DNA from: a virus
Reading direction: 5' to 3' (one strand)
Virus record (IMG/VR): IMGVR_UViG_3300020215_000135
Location: 1 to 24,611 of that record
Length of the DNA stretch: 24,611 bases
The notes beneath the pieces are model-generated. The model had not been told where the DNA came from and did not search any database. It worked only from the letters and a program-made list of their open reading frames with translations. Of this stretch, positions 16,330 through 23,531 are shown piece after piece (the first letter of the stretch is position 1; each line of letters opens with the position of its first letter). A program made the position numbers and the translations under genes.

Positions 16330-16848
16330 TCTTATCTGACTGATGCCCAGATAAAGGAATTAATCAGTCAGGTTAAATTGAGTAAAAATGAAAGTCTTCT
16401 CTTTGTCGTTTTGATCTGCCTGGTAACGGGTGCAAGATGGTCTGAAGCTGAAGGTTTGACTGCTGCCAATTGCATTAACCAGGGCTTTCAATTTATCGAT
16501 ACCAAGAACGGTCAATCTAGGTTTGTTCCGGTTGAAAGATCTGTTTTTCTTCAGGTAAAAAATCGGCTCAATCAAAAGCCTTTCCAGTCCTGTTACAGTG
16601 CCTACCGATCCGCCTTTAAACGTACCGGCTTTAAAGTTCCTGATGGCCAGCTCGCCCATATATTACGCCATACATTCGCCAGCCATTTTGTCATGAAAGG
16701 CGGTAATATCGTTGCTCTGCAAAAGATTCTTGGCCATTCAAGTTTAAATATTACTATGCGGTATTCTCACTTGGCCCCGGATTATCTTCTTCAGGCGGTC
16801 GATCTGAATCCTTTGGCTGATCCATTGAATAACCTTATACCAGGTTAA
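16330..16848 (+). pseudogene. int: P2-type tyrosine integrase, C-terminal half (5' truncated by prophage)
   Basis: The frame encodes about 172 residues of the catalytic domain of a phage P2-like integrase, a site-specific tyrosine recombinase. Homology starts at SYLTDAQIKELISQVKL. Catalytic residues are visible: Arg in TGARWSEAEG, Lys in DTKNGQSRF, His and Arg in LAHILRHTFASHF, His in ILGHSS, and Tyr in TMRYSHLAP. The C-terminus ends VDLNPLADPLNNLIPG, as in P2-type integrases. Such proteins are about 330 residues, so the N-terminal arm-binding and core-binding half is missing. The open frame upstream runs only into the 22-bp repeats and meets a stop at 16255-16257. A TTG at 16378 might start a fragment, but this would not be a working recombinase. 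The gene was most likely split by the Mu-like prophage. Confidence 0.85.
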
Positions 16849-16909
16849 GGTTATTGGATGAGAAACAGTAGAAAAGTGGAAAGAATGTGGAAAGCTTTTT
16901 GATAGGCAT

Positions 16910-16943
16910 AAAAAAACCAGTTGACCGTGAAGTCTAACTGGTT
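16910..16943 (-). terminator. Rho-independent terminator for minus-strand transcription
   Basis: A stem AACCAGTTGAC / GTCTAACTGGTT (one bulged base, loop CGTGAA) is followed on the minus strand by a run of seven T (A run at 16910-16916). It lies just downstream of the 3' end of the minus-strand tRNA-Lys fragment, so it is probably that tRNA gene's original terminator. It also faces the integrase gene. Confidence 0.7.
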
Positions 16944-16960
16944 GATTCGTTTGGTTTTGT

Positions 16961-17006
16961 TGGTGGGTCGTGTGCGATTCGAACGCACGACCATCGCATT
17001 AAAAGT
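16961..17006 (-). tRNA. tRNA-Lys(TTT) 3' fragment, likely attachment-site core
   Basis: On the minus strand this reads from the anticodon loop (CTTTTAA) to an encoded CCA end. It includes the T arm GTGCG-TTCGAAT-CGCAC and the acceptor strand ACGACCC-A-CCA. This matches the 3' part of gammaproteobacterial tRNA-Lys, whose 5' acceptor strand would be GGGTCGT. No D arm or 5' acceptor strand is present upstream (higher coordinates), and the 5' anticodon stem is imperfect. It is therefore a remnant, as left by integration at a tRNA 3' end, and not a working gene. It sits next to a tyrosine integrase, the usual arrangement for an island attachment site. Confidence 0.8.
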
Positions 17007-17257
17007 GCTATATTGACTTGTAAGTTTTTGAATTAACTGAACTAAAACAAATAGCCCTCACGTTGCCTTGTCTATTTGTGCATATGTTTGTTTATACGAA
17101 TTACCCAGATTTTACCCAGTTGTTATCCACGTTAGCATCAAAAGCACAAGCAGCTTTTTTGATGACACAACGACCATTGTAAACAACTATACTGGCTGAG
17201 AAATCAACGATTACACCGTAACGGCTTGCTGTTGATTATCACCATGGAGCATTTAAA

Positions 17258-18787
17258 TTGTACTTACCTAATCCTATTAATTTTCCGGTCGACGATCTCC
17301 CTCTGCTGATTAGACACGCCGTGAGTGAGATGCAATGGAATACCCGATTTCCGCTGCCGCTCATTGTTTCATCGGCTTTGGGCGCAATTTCGCTCGCCTG
17401 CCAGAACTCCATTGATGTCCACCCCCCAATCGGATCGGCTTCGCCTTGTTCTTTATTCATGTTGCTGGTCGCGGACTCGGGTGAAGGTAAAACACCATCC
17501 GATCATTATTTCACCCAGCCGATTAGGGACTTTGAGGAAAATGAAGCCAGGAAAGCAGAGTTGGCATTGTCTGAAGAAAAGGCTTATCGGAGTACATGGG
17601 CGATTGAGCTTAAGGTAATTGAAGCCGCTCTCAAAAAGAACAGAAAAAAAAGTTTATCCACTGATAAGCCCGAACAGATTGATCTACTCAACGTGGAGTT
17701 CGAAAATCTCCAGCAAAAATTGCAAGCTCATTTATCAAAAGAGCCTCGACCGCAGACGAAGTATAAATTGCTGCATAGCAATACTACGCCGGCCAAGATT
17801 GCGTTGGATTTGTATGAAAATTGGCCCTCTGCTTGCCTGATTTCAGATGAAGCGGGTAGCCTCTTCCGAGGTGAAGCCATGAGGGATTTAGGCATGCTGA
17901 ACCAGTTGTGGGATGGCACGCCGCTAAATGTAGATCGCGTCAGTTCGCCTAGCTTTAAAGTAAGAGATGCCAGATTGACTATTTCCCTAATGGTTCAAGG
18001 CCAAATATTAACTAATTACCTAAAGGGACGTGGCAAAGACGCGCGAGACATTGGCTTTATTGCACGGTGTCTGGTTGCCTTTCCATTTTCGACCAAGGGT
18101 TCAAGAATGGTGAATAATCAGCCCCAGTCATGGCACAACCTAACGGCATTCCAGCAGCGCATTACAGACATATTAACTCAGAATAAATTAGAGGCAGATC
18201 AAGGCAGGCAAACGAGACGTATCCTGGAGTTTTCACAAGAGGCAAAAAACCATTGGATCGACTTTCGTAATCAAATCGAATTGGATCTCAATGCGGGAAG
18301 ATATTTGTCTGACGTTGCTGATGGTGCTTCAAAAATTGCCCTCAATCTTGCTCGAATGGCCGCTTTGTTTCACTTTTTTGAAGGCCGTGACGGCGAGATT
18401 TCCGCTGAAACCCTAAACTCTGCAAGATCAATTTGTAACTGGTACATGCACGAGTTCAAACGTCTATTCACAAAAAATCCGGAGGTTCCCATTGAGGTTT
18501 CTGATGCCAATGATCTAGAGCAGTTTCTAGTAAGATGGTACCAAAATCATCCTGGTATGATAGCTATTCAAAAGAGCCATATCGCACAATATGGCCCTAG
18601 CCAACTTCGCAAAAACGCCTATAGACGTAAGGCTGCTCTAAATGCGCTTGTTTATCACAATAAAATCCGAATACAGCCACAAGGAAAAACGCAATGGGTC
18701 GAATTTAATCTGAATTTCTTGCCAACATCGAGAAACACTAATGCGCAATTTACCGGAATGCCATACCCAATAAATAACGATGTGTAG
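17258..18787 (+). CDS. DUF3987 (YfjI-like) P-loop protein
   Basis: This 509-residue protein of the DUF3987/YfjI family is typical of P4-like integrative elements and CP4-type islands. A Walker A motif ADSGEGKT lies at residues 72-79 and an acidic Walker B-like motif CLISDEAGSLF at about 193-203, so it is probably an ATPase. A charged helical region (about 95-165) lies between them. The family is linked to element replication or primase-helicase functions, but its biochemical role is not established to my knowledge. The start chosen is TTG at 17258, with GGAGC 7 bases upstream; the ATG at 17244 is out of frame. The length fits the family and the frame is intact. It stands alone, without the primase, regulator or excisionase genes that often accompany it. 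Confidence 0.85.
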   Translation: MYLPNPINFPVDDLPLLIRHAVSEMQWNTRFPLPLIVSSALGAISLACQNSIDVHPPIGSASPCSLFMLLVADSGEGKTPSDHYFTQPIRDFEENEARKAELALSEEKAYRSTWAIELKVIEAALKKNRKKSLSTDKPEQIDLLNVEFENLQQKLQAHLSKEPRPQTKYKLLHSNTTPAKIALDLYENWPSACLISDEAGSLFRGEAMRDLGMLNQLWDGTPLNVDRVSSPSFKVRDARLTISLMVQGQILTNYLKGRGKDARDIGFIARCLVAFPFSTKGSRMVNNQPQSWHNLTAFQQRITDILTQNKLEADQGRQTRRILEFSQEAKNHWIDFRNQIELDLNAGRYLSDVADGASKIALNLARMAALFHFFEGRDGEISAETLNSARSICNWYMHEFKRLFTKNPEVPIEVSDANDLEQFLVRWYQNHPGMIAIQKSHIAQYGPSQLRKNAYRRKAALNALVYHNKIRIQPQGKTQWVEFNLNFLPTSRNTNAQFTGMPYPINNDV

Positions 18788-18943
18788 TAGTTCCAACTCG
18801 ATCTGATAGCTGCCAAAATTAGTCTCGGTTGAGTCTGACATTGACAGGCTGAATGCGACCCTAAACTGCCATACACCTTTCTCCAAAGCGGCCGCATGCC
18901 CAAGTATCGTTTTTTGGTTTCGCTTCTACGAAGCGGCCTTTCG

Positions 18944-18987
18944 TGGTCTCTGGCAGTTGGCCAAAAGCGGACGACTGCCAGAGACCA
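18944..18987. repeat. 14-bp perfect inverted repeat (hairpin)
   Basis: The arms TGGTCTCTGGCAGT and ACTGCCAGAGACCA are perfect complements with 16 bases between them. There is no T run on either side, so it is not a simple terminator. It could be a binding site or a repeat-element palindrome. Confidence 0.7.
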
Positions 18988-19173
18988 TCAGTGACAGCAA
19001 TAGAATGAGTACCTGCCTGTGGGTTAAGCTATGGATGCTTGATTGCAAGACCCCTTTGCTTGTGCTTCACAAACAAGACACTCAAACCTTTCAAATACGA
19101 GTTCTTGCCATAAAGTCCAGATCAAGTACTGAGTCAGTACGCTTAAGGATTTGAAATAATCGTATTAACCTAT

Positions 19174-19296
19174 GGTGCTAGTTGTGTTTTGACCCTATCA
19201 ATCAATGTATTGCGAGAGTGATTTCTACTTGAATAGTTAGCCAGATAATTCGTATGTCATTGATTTTTATTGACACACCATTCACCAACTAGCACC
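19174..19296. repeat. 11-bp inverted repeat spaced about 100 bases
   Basis: The arms GGTGCTAGTTG (19174-19184) and CAACTAGCACC (19286-19296) are perfect complements. Outside them lie TTAAC on the left and GTTATTAA on the right, which extend the symmetry imperfectly. The whole unit of about 140 bases could be a small foldback element. It lies just upstream of the small membrane protein gene. Confidence 0.6.
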
Positions 19297-19368
19297 AAAA
19301 GTTATTAAGTAGGGTTTATGATGGTATATTGTGCTACCGTTTGGTTAGACTATTCAAAGTAGATTGAT

Positions 19369-19818
19369 ATGTTATTTGTCCTTGCTTTAATATTTGCAAT
19401 ACCAACTTTTGGGTTATCTATTGTTTCACTATTTGTATATCACTATTTTAGAGTGAAATCTTTTAGAAGAACAATGGAATATGTAATTGTTGATTTAGCT
19501 TTTACTCCCAAATTTCACTCTGCACTGATAGAAGAAATAAAACATATAGATGCTTTCGTTTATGCTGAAGAGGTAGGTGAAAATATTTCTAAGAAAGGCG
19601 ATATAGTAAAATTTACAGTTAACTTGGATGGGTTAAGTTATTCTATAGAGCTTGAACGAGAACCATTAGGTAAAAAAGCAATTATATCTTCAAAGCTCAT
19701 ATTTTCTTCTATGAATTTTTGGGAAACGTATGATATTTTAGAAAATCAGTTATCTTCCGGTAAGATTCCTAAAAAAGAATACGATAGAAGAATAGACTTT
19801 TTGAATGACTATGCCTAA
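19369..19818 (+). CDS. Small membrane-anchored protein of unknown function
   Basis: This 149-residue AT-rich gene has a product that begins with a hydrophobic segment (FVLALIFAIPTFGLSIVSLF, residues 3-22) followed by a basic stretch (FRVKSFRRTM), so it is probably anchored in the inner membrane with the bulk in the cytoplasm. The soluble part has alternating strand and helix segments (IVKFTVNLDGLSYSIELERE) and a C-terminal helix (KEYDRRIDFLNDY). There is no strong ribosome binding site. Codon use is strongly A/T-biased, unlike the prophage and unlike the 515-codon gene downstream, which points to a foreign origin. No family is recognised. The coding character is good but the function is open. 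Confidence 0.6.
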   Translation: MLFVLALIFAIPTFGLSIVSLFVYHYFRVKSFRRTMEYVIVDLAFTPKFHSALIEEIKHIDAFVYAEEVGENISKKGDIVKFTVNLDGLSYSIELEREPLGKKAIISSKLIFSSMNFWETYDILENQLSSGKIPKKEYDRRIDFLNDYA

Positions 19819-19944
19819 GTAACTATAAAAATATAGTTTTTGTTATTCTGGTTGCTCTAAAGACCATTGATGCTTTTATAAACGAAGCAGAAGAATAGGA
19901 AGATAAAAAAGATAATGACTAGCGCCGGAGGGTGTCACCTGGAT

Positions 19945-20742
19945 TTACTTTTTAAGTTCATGTTCTTCGGTATCTACCAGCAAAACCCGCTTCGGGTAAT
20001 ACCCTAATTCATGGTCATACAATTCAGATTGAACCTGCTTCCAACTTGAAAGGTACCCCATTTCACTTATCCAGTCCCATGGATCTGAATAGACTTTAGC
20101 TTCCATGTCAAACTTGGGAATGTATGTTGTGTCATTGCTATCTTGTTGAGCAAAAGCAATATTTGGACACTGAGCTAGACAACGTACAGGTACTGTTTCT
20201 TTGAATTCATGAATTTTTTGAAAAGTTCTGCATCCTCGCCTAGAGATTGCTTTCTTCACATTCTTTAATGGAGTTACAGTGCATCCTAGTTTTTGATAAT
20301 CAATTGGTAAAGAGCAGTTCCATTTTTTAGGATAATCGTTAGGCTCCAAATGATTATAAAAAGCATATAAAGGTATAGCCTTGTTTGCTCGAGCATATTC
20401 TTCGAGTATTTTATGTTGAGCCACTGAGCTAGAGCCTGTACCAACTTTATGATTTAGTGATGAATATCTTCCTGATTTAAAATCTAATTTCTTTGCTTGT
20501 ACCGCATATCTCAGATATCCGGCTTTACGGTTTCCAATCCACCACTCCCAATCAGTTCCCTTGATAGGTTCTAAGTTTTTTGGCGTTTGGATTATTTTTA
20601 TACTCGAAATATTCTGAGATGCTAAATAAAGCAAGATATTATCAGTCAGCGTTTCTTCACCCTGTGAAATTCCAAAGGCTTTAGAGTTCTGTAGGCGATT
20701 CCATATATCATCACACACTGCATTGAAATGATGTTGAAGCAC
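19945..20742 (-). CDS. Putative PD-(D/E)XK-like nuclease (DUF6615-like)
   Basis: This 265-residue protein on the minus strand starts at a GTG with AAGGAG about six bases upstream. Around residues 29-34 is EETLTD, then GTDWEWWIGN at 62-71 and YAVQAKKLDF at 79-88. The series Glu, Asp-x-Glu and Gln-x-Lys fits the PD-(D/E)XK nuclease core (acidic residues plus a QxK variant of ExK). The WEWW and QAKK signature followed by a Q..L...A...PLY.FYN helix-strand recalls the DUF6615 family. A nuclease role, perhaps in defence, is an inference. The gene is a single-gene unit in AT-rich accessory DNA with no methylase or partner beside it. The Cys-rich stretch around 195-215 is an additional feature without a clear match. 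Confidence 0.65.
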   Translation of the reverse strand: MLQHHFNAVCDDIWNRLQNSKAFGISQGEETLTDNILLYLASQNISSIKIIQTPKNLEPIKGTDWEWWIGNRKAGYLRYAVQAKKLDFKSGRYSSLNHKVGTGSSSVAQHKILEEYARANKAIPLYAFYNHLEPNDYPKKWNCSLPIDYQKLGCTVTPLKNVKKAISRRGCRTFQKIHEFKETVPVRCLAQCPNIAFAQQDSNDTTYIPKFDMEAKVYSDPWDWISEMGYLSSWKQVQSELYDHELGYYPKRVLLVDTEEHELKK

Positions 20743-21111
20743 GTACTCTCCTTGTGAATTTCAAGTTATTAAGCTGTTATCAGTATATCTACCTAACATT
20801 TTCTTTTGACATGCTAATTTGTTGATTAGGGGAGAATTTTTCCTTCTGTATATCATTATATCATTGATGTCAGTTAATTATGGCTGGTAATGATCCAATT
20901 GCTGCCATTTAATCATGTTAAGCGATAGACAACAACGGGTCGCTCGGCGACCGTCCGCTCTTCAGATTCATCGCCGGAAAGCTGTCATTGAATTCCGACT
21001 CCTGAAAGCGGTCGTTCGTCACTGAGTCCAACCGACCCTTGTCAGCCGTTCTACCGATATTTCCGGATGTCCGCATATTATTTCAAAGCAGGCAGACAAA
21101 GTTAGCTTTCA
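20743..21111. other. Intergenic region with a short GC hairpin
   Basis: No gene is seen. The left part is AT-rich and should hold the promoter of the minus-strand nuclease-like gene; a TATAAT hexamer on the minus strand near 20860 is a candidate -10. From 20930 the base composition changes to GC-richer, with a perfect hairpin GGTCGC-TCG-GCGACC at 20938-20952 and GCGGTCGTTCG-type motifs. This part looks like a degenerate repeat or the flank of the integrase remnant that follows. Confidence 0.45.
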
Positions 21112-21249
21112 TCAAAGCTCAAAATCCAACGGACTCTTAGCGTGCTTAATCGTGACGCTTTGCACAGTATGAGCATAGATCATCGTGGTTTTTAGAGCTA
21201 AATCAGGAGGAATTGCCAACATCGTCATGATCTCTGGAACTTTATATCA
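21112..21249 (-). pseudogene. C-terminal remnant of an integron-type tyrosine integrase
   Basis: The minus-strand frame ending with TGA at 21112-21114 reads LKTTMIYAHTVQSVTIKHAK followed by SPLDFEL. This is the end of integron integrases and their relatives, where KTTMIYTH carries the active-site Tyr and a KSPLD-like tail closes the protein. Upstream the frame has lost the GH-containing helix (it reads VPEIMTMLAIPPDL) and meets a stop at about 21260, so only some 40 codons remain. It is too short and changed to work. It suggests that an integron or related element once stood here. Confidence 0.5.
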
Positions 21250-21472
21250 TGAAATTTTATGGTGATATACAGCGAGCCGACTTGACTAATATCCCAAATT
21301 TAATAACTAACATCGAAAATTAGTTGACTATAGAAAAAAAGCAGCGTAGATATGCGGAGACCATATAATCATTTGTTAGCATGTTAGAATTTGAGAGTCG
21401 GGCCCATTCTCTTCATGCATCGCCGTCTGTTCGTCAGCATGAATCCACCTTTGATTATTAGGAGGACTTTCG
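21250..21472. other. Short AT-rich leader upstream of the 515-codon gene
   Basis: No gene is visible. The sequence around 21330-21400 is AT-rich and could hold the promoter of the next gene, but no clear -35/-10 pair was found. The ribosome binding site AGGAGG is at 21460-21465. Confidence 0.35.
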
Positions 21473-23020
21473 ATGGAAACGTACTTTGCTACCCCAGATC
21501 CGACCCTGCTGTTGTCGAGTGACGGTATCATCGTTGCTCGTGCGCCAGGGCTGGAGGTTCGTGACCCGACGCGCGAGGAGTTGCCAGAAGTGCTGGCCGC
21601 AGCTTTCGGTCGCGTAATGGACGCGGTGGACCACGTATCGCTCCCGCAGCCTATGATGCCACTGCTGAAGTCAGAGCACGACCTGTACGAGAAAACGAGG
21701 CGCATTTTCGAAAAAATACCAGAGCTCGGTGAGTTTTATGAGTTCGCGTTCGCGATCAGCGATCTCATGGGATGGACGCAAACGCATGACCCGCTTCTGG
21801 AGCAGGTGAAGGCGATGGACAATCTGCTGCACAGCTACTTTAAGTTCGTCGATCAGCAGATGTTCGCCGGCTGGTCCGCGACACGCTTGGCCATGCTCGC
21901 AGACGTTCAAGCGCTCGCCTACGCGGCCCGCGAAACCATCCGAAGTATCGTCCAGAACGAAGACGATCTTCAAGCACCACTCACGATCGCTCGGCTCGCA
22001 CACGCCGACAGCAACTCGTTGCAGGCAGTTGGCACCTTTGTCGCTGCACCCGGCTACTGGCTCCGTCCTTACTCGGAGGCTGCAATCGGCCTTGACGCGT
22101 GGGGCACGAAGATCGACGACCGCACACCGTTGGAACTCGACGGAACCGTCTGGGATCCCCGGCTCGCGCTGCCCACGCTACTCTACGCCCTCACCGTTCG
22201 GGTCATCGTGCTGAAGGCCCTCTACTCGAACAAACGGAAATACTGCCACGAGATCAGGCAGTGGGTATCCTTTCTCCTCCAGATACAGATGAAGTGGCAG
22301 ACGGGCATTCGTCGCAAGCTGAACTTGTCGGCGGACGAGTTTAAAATTGGGGCCGGCTTTTCCGTGCGCCCATTTGCAGCTGGTGCCGTGGATGTGTTCA
22401 CCGGCAATTATGACCTCATCGATGTCGACTACGATGCGCTCAACTTGTATCAAGCACTCGGCTTTTTTGCTGGCCCGCTGCCGCCTCATGTTGCTCCGAT
22501 CCCGCCGGAGTTGGTCGCCCCTACCATCACGGCGGACGACATCGACATGCGATTTGTCACGGAATACCGTCCAATCCTCGAGAAGCAGGCCGCAGTCGCG
22601 TTTACACGCTTACGCTGGTCTACTGGGCTGCAGGCGTTCTCCGACACGATCAAGAGCCTCGGAGCGATCTGCGCTGCGTCCTTGGGGCAGCAGGCCGTTG
22701 TCGTCTATCGCGAGTCGTTATCGCTCGTGCGTGAGTCGAGCCACGGCCTTAAGCCGGCTGGCCCAGCCGACGAGGCCCAAGAGCAGGTGGAGCTGGCGCG
22801 GGCTCTCGCCCGCGTTACGCACTCGGGCAGCAACCGAACAGGCGCCGGGGCGATGGCGGATCGGTACGCACTCTACTGTCTGCTGAGTGAAGAGGATGGA
22901 TCGCTGATCGCGGAGTTACGGGAACTGGTGGCGCGGCACCTGGATCGCGAGCAGCCATGGCGGGTCCGGCGAGAAAGCACGGGTGCAGCACAGGCAGCGC
23001 GAGAGCCTAAGACAACATGA
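21473..23020 (+). CDS. Unrecognised 515-residue protein (helical N-terminal part)
   Basis: This GC-rich intact gene lies in AT-rich surroundings, with a perfect AGGAGG ribosome binding site 7 bases before the ATG. I do not recognise the family. By appearance the first 300 residues are mostly helical: FGRVMDAVDHVSLPQPMM near 45, FYEFAFAISDLMGW near 88, LAMLADVQALAYAARETI near 140. A WDPRLALPTLLYALTVRVIV segment near 222-241, long and apolar, is followed by a basic helix (SNKRKYCHEI) and QWVSFLLQIQMKWQTGIRR. The C-terminal part has more Gly/Pro and ends in a polar tail. There is no signal peptide. A helical bundle with amphipathic segments could suit a membrane-active or toxin-like protein, but this is only a guess. 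Codon use differs strongly from the neighbours, so lateral transfer is likely. A 57-codon ORF abuts its stop. Confidence 0.7.
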   Translation: METYFATPDPTLLLSSDGIIVARAPGLEVRDPTREELPEVLAAAFGRVMDAVDHVSLPQPMMPLLKSEHDLYEKTRRIFEKIPELGEFYEFAFAISDLMGWTQTHDPLLEQVKAMDNLLHSYFKFVDQQMFAGWSATRLAMLADVQALAYAARETIRSIVQNEDDLQAPLTIARLAHADSNSLQAVGTFVAAPGYWLRPYSEAAIGLDAWGTKIDDRTPLELDGTVWDPRLALPTLLYALTVRVIVLKALYSNKRKYCHEIRQWVSFLLQIQMKWQTGIRRKLNLSADEFKIGAGFSVRPFAAGAVDVFTGNYDLIDVDYDALNLYQALGFFAGPLPPHVAPIPPELVAPTITADDIDMRFVTEYRPILEKQAAVAFTRLRWSTGLQAFSDTIKSLGAICAASLGQQAVVVYRESLSLVRESSHGLKPAGPADEAQEQVELARALARVTHSGSNRTGAGAMADRYALYCLLSEEDGSLIAELRELVARHLDREQPWRVRRESTGAAQAAREPKTT

Positions 23021-23194
23021 ATGGGACGACTAATTGGGCAGTCAGGAGTGTTTAGCCCCCGGTACTGGGGAACGGTGTTGGGTCGAGCGATCATGCATTT
23101 GCTAACCAGCTCATACAGCCGGCGCCAAACAGCGGCACGACTGATGGGCATCGTTGAACGACAGCTTTCTGTATTGCAGCCGCCATTAGGTTGA
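23021..23194 (+). CDS. Possible 57-residue partner protein
   Basis: The ATG follows the stop of the 515-codon gene without a gap (TGA then ATG), an arrangement that allows reinitiation. The product includes FSPRYWGTVLGRAIMHLLTS followed by SYSRRQTAARLMGIVERQ, an amphipathic, basic, mostly helical small protein. Base composition matches the upstream gene and not the AT-rich flank, which supports a shared origin. There is no separate ribosome binding site. It may also be the degraded start or end of a longer lost gene. No family is recognised. Confidence 0.45.
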   Translation: MGRLIGQSGVFSPRYWGTVLGRAIMHLLTSSYSRRQTAARLMGIVERQLSVLQPPLG

Positions 23195-23531
23195 AATTCC
23201 TGAATGTCTCTGATTGGCACACTACGGCAGGTGAGCTAACCGTCAATTAATTAAGTTACCTCCGGCATAGCCGGAGGTTTATTAGGTTACGCCCTCAAAG
23301 GGCTCTTATTGCGGCCAAACCGCCATTCATATCCAGCTTGATTGCTCAAAAATCGCATAGTATGAGCTATACTCACGGCCATGACCTCACTCGCTTCACT
23401 TGGCGTTTTTAGTCATTTTTTTAGTCATTTGGTTTTTTATATCAATTTGGATACAATTTTCCATAAAATCGATTCGATTCCTCGGCGACTCACTCAGGTG
23501 CTTGCGCGAAATGGCCTGGCTAATTCAGGTG
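23195..23531. other. Intergenic region with two tandem hairpins
   Basis: No secure gene is seen. Hairpin ACCTCCGGC-ATA-GCCGGAGGT (23258-23278) is followed by GCCCT-CAA-AGGGC (23291-23303). The first can act as a terminator for the genes to its left. On the minus strand a 31-codon frame (23287-23382), reading AGYEWRFGRNKSPLRA at its end, stops within the second hairpin; it may be a fragment of a lost gene. A direct repeat TTAGTCATTT occurs twice near 23420-23430. Confidence 0.45.
23258..23278. terminator. Bidirectional-looking hairpin terminator candidate
   Basis: A 9-bp perfect stem ACCTCCGGC/GCCGGAGGT has a 3-base loop and is followed on the + strand by TTTATTAG, a weak U tract. It lies about 60 bases after the 57-codon ORF, so it may end the transcript of the 515-codon gene. 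Confidence 0.5.

Larger units (their letters stand above)
16849..17257. other. Intergenic island junction between integrase and DUF3987 gene
   Basis: Apart from the terminator and the tRNA-Lys fragment, no gene is seen here. The DNA right of the fragment is AT-rich and has a direct repeat of TTACCCAG (around 17100 and 17113), which might be recombinase arm sites, and a short inverted repeat ATCAAC/GTTGAT before the next gene. A TATACT hexamer near 17189 is a possible -10 box for the DUF3987 gene, without a good -35. Confidence 0.5.
18788..19368. other. Intergenic region with two inverted repeats
   Basis: No convincing gene is seen in these 580 bases; ORFs of 65-82 codons on either strand have no ribosome binding site and no protein-like composition. 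There are two inverted repeats (18944-18987 and 19174-19296, listed separately) and a small hairpin GCTTC-TAC-GAAGC near 18922. The left part, up to about 19000, is GC-richer and the right part strongly AT-rich. Confidence 0.6.

Noticed and set aside
16961-17040. Complete tRNA-Lys gene
   Set aside because: Only the anticodon loop to CCA end is present. No D arm or 5' acceptor strand is found upstream, and the anticodon stem has a mismatch.
18957-19154. 65-codon + strand ORF after the DUF3987 gene
   Set aside because: It starts inside the inverted repeat, has no ribosome binding site, and its product has no protein-like pattern.
19160-19310. attC site of an integron cassette
   Set aside because: The outer bases do not match the RYYYAAC and GTTRRRY core boxes, so the inverted repeat is reported only as a foldback-like unit.
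20938-20952. Terminator downstream of the nuclease-like gene
   Set aside because: The hairpin is upstream of that minus-strand gene, has only a 6-bp stem and no T run.
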